DNA of 64,000 nt from Halosimplex rubrum (GTDB taxonomy: Archaea > Halobacteriota > Halobacteria > Halobacteriales > Haloarculaceae), in contig NZ_CP058910.1 in NCBI RefSeq assembly GCF_013415885.1, positions 1,984,001-2,048,000 on the forward strand. Reading direction: 5' to 3'. The stretch's first letter is position 1, and each line of letters starts with the position of its first letter. Under the pieces are notes generated by a model that was not told the DNA's origin, did not search any database, and saw only the letters and a list, made by a program, of their open reading frames with translations. Position numbers and translations under genes: made by a program. Below, in pieces: positions 62,858 to 64,000 of this stretch.

Positions 62858-63475
62858 ATGAGTGCTGACGACGAAGCCCCGGAGCCGGACGCCCCGGCCG
62901 GGACAGACGACGAGGACGCGCCCGCCAAGCTCTTCGGCGAGTGGGAGGTCACCGACATCGACTACACCGACCCCTCGACCGAGCGCTACATCACCGTCAC
63001 GCCCATCGCCCACACGATGGGTCGCCACGCCGGCAAGCAGTTCCAGAAGTCGGAGATCAGCGTCGTCGAACGGCTGATCAACCGCCTCATGCAGACCGAG
63101 GAGAACACCGGCGACAAGCAGAAGGTCATGCGCATCACGCGCGACGCCTTCGACATCATCCACGAGCGCACCGACGAGAACCCCGTCCAGGTCCTCGTCG
63201 CCGCCGTGGAGAACGCCGCCCCGCGCGAGGAGACCGTCCGCCTGAAGTACGGTGGGATCAGTGTCCCGAAGGCCGTCGACGTCGCGCCCCAGCGCCGCGT
63301 CGACCAGGCCCTGAAGTTCATCGCCGAGGGCGTCTACAGCGACTCGTTCAAGACGCCGACCGACGCCGAGGAGGCGCTGGCCAACCAGCTCGCTTCGGCC
63401 GCCAACGACGACGTCTCCGCCTACGCCGTCAACCAGAAAGAGGAGAAGGAACGCGTCGCCGCCGCCGCCCGGTAA
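62858..63475 (+). CDS. rps7: Small ribosomal subunit protein uS7
   Basis: A 205-residue head protein. A haloarchaeal acidic tail (SADDEAPEPDAPAGTDDEDA) precedes LFGEWEVTDIDYTDPSTERY, then GRHAGKQFQKSEISVVERLI, NPVQVLVAAVENAAPREETV and the end with AANDDVSAYAVNQKEEKERV. It binds the 3' domain of 16S rRNA and nucleates the head of the small subunit. Last gene of the rps12-rps7 unit; a T-rich tract follows (63493-63503), a possible transcription end. Confidence 0.97.
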   Translation: MSADDEAPEPDAPAGTDDEDAPAKLFGEWEVTDIDYTDPSTERYITVTPIAHTMGRHAGKQFQKSEISVVERLINRLMQTEENTGDKQKVMRITRDAFDIIHERTDENPVQVLVAAVENAAPREETVRLKYGGISVPKAVDVAPQRRVDQALKFIAEGVYSDSFKTPTDAEEALANQLASAANDDVSAYAVNQKEEKERVAAAAR

Positions 63476-63581
63476 TCTCTGCGGGATTCTCCGCTTTTCC
63501 GTCTTCGCTCGGTCGTGAGTCGTGACTCTGTGAGTGGCGAAGTCCGTAACGTCAAAGTGCTAAACAGTTCCACGGCCGACA

Positions 63582-63761
63582 ATGGTTCCCCTCTAGTCCG
63601 GCGGCAGTGCGGAACTGCTGACCATTCTCGTGTTCGCGGCCGTTATCTCGGTCCCGGTCGTGCTCGTCGTCGGCGTCTTCCTGAAGCGCGCGTTTCGTCG
63701 GGATCGGGAGATCGACGACCTGCAGGACCGAGTGGAGGAGTTGGAGTCCGAGCGCGAGTAA
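63582..63761 (+). pseudogene. Small membrane-protein frame with in-frame TAG at codon 5
   Basis: From ATG 63582 the sequence reads MVPL, then TAG (63594-63596), then stays open in frame for 54 codons: SGGSAELLTILVFAAVISVP, a hydrophobic helix VVLVVGVFLKRAF and a charged helical end EIDDLQDRVEELESERE. The latter part is a normal-looking one-helix membrane protein with a short coiled coil. MVPLQSGG would be the expected opening if TAG was once CAG. A downstream GTG (63630, in LVFAAV) could start a shorter product. Either a broken gene or a mis-started one. Confidence 0.5.
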
Positions 63762-64000
63762 GAGAGTCCAATACGTCCGGTTTTTAAATCCTGAACGCTC
63801 CGGCCCGCTCGCTAGCTGGATCGGCTACTGCACTCGACAGCAGACGTTGAAAGCCCTCGACCCGCTCGCGGTCGCTGAGGCGGGATATCCGCGCTCTCCG
63901 CACCGCCCGCGCGGATAGTGGCCCGCTCAGACGACTAAACTGAACGCGAGCGCGCCTCGCCCTTTCAGTCCGCCAGGAAACCACCCCGCACAGCGCCGCA
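63762..64000. other. Right-edge region without a supported gene
   Basis: GTTTTTAAATCC at 63779-63790 is AT-rich and could be a promoter on either strand. A 66-codon minus-strand frame (63784-63984) is Arg/Ser-rich and looks like a shadow. Nothing further is seen. Confidence 0.3.

Noticed and set aside
63594-63596. TAG as a pyrrolysine codon
   Set aside because: No pyl genes in the window and no methylamine context; a Gln codon mutation or a later start is simpler.
63784-63984. 66-codon minus-strand frame at the right edge
   Set aside because: Arg/Ser/Ala-rich with no ribosome site or domain; better explained as chance in GC-rich DNA.

Overview
The window comes from a haloarchaeon (class Halobacteria). 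It is GC-rich, its proteins are strongly acidic, promoters are TATA-type and often about 30 bases from the start codon (leaderless), GTG starts are frequent, and it holds archaeal information genes: split RNA polymerase A'/A'' and B'/B'', TFB, aIF2-beta, NusA, uS12 and uS7. It looks like a main chromosome. The genus cannot be fixed from the sequence alone.

Layout. (1) 1-2022 is the end of a probable integrated element: a leftward chain of small genes, nearly all with GTG starts and 4-base GTGA overlaps, lying against the 3' end of a tRNA-Ile(GAT) gene. (2) 2.2-22.4 kb is housekeeping and accessory chromosome: FxsA, CorA with a small membrane partner, CysS, DUF502, a DsbA-like protein, a ferredoxin-reductase-like flavoprotein, a wHTH/DUF7521 cluster, a soluble histidine kinase with an extra C-terminal beta-sandwich, thioredoxins, a sialidase-fold protein, an SDR, a Gfo6-type sugar dehydrogenase, phosphomevalonate decarboxylase and two tandem-domain UspA proteins. 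(3) 22.5-29 kb: NDH-2-like flavoprotein, a lipoprotein gene broken by an in-frame TGA, and a convergent mutS/nucS pair. (4) 29.08-30.92 kb is a complete IS605-type element (tnpA+tnpB) whose ends can be fixed to the base by IS608-type cleavage and guide tetranucleotides; it splits a small gene of the DUF3891 operon, and its removal restores an 83-codon frame exactly. (5) 31-53 kb: succinyl-CoA synthetase, sirtuin, TFB, aIF2-beta, an OGG1-like glycosylase, citrate synthase, acylphosphatase, Nnr-MoaC, an alcohol dehydrogenase, thioesterase, HflX, FUN14, SppA/DUF4350 and a sugar nucleotidyltransferase. (6) 53.1-53.6 kb: tRNA-Asp(GTC) preceded by partial copies of its own 3' end and several hairpins, probably a worn integration site. 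(7) 53.8-63.5 kb: the classic archaeal operon rpoH-rpoB2-rpoB1-rpoA1-rpoA2-nusA, then rps12-rps7. (8) The right edge holds a small membrane-protein frame stopped by TAG at codon 5.

The most interesting points are the base-exact IS605 insertion, with a TnpB that has Gly where the second RuvC acid is expected and a predicted guide matching the broken gene; the histidine kinase with a C-terminal beta-sandwich; two genes with premature stops and one with a probable frameshift; the tRNA-Asp repeat nest; and the GTGA-coupled element end beside tRNA-Ile.
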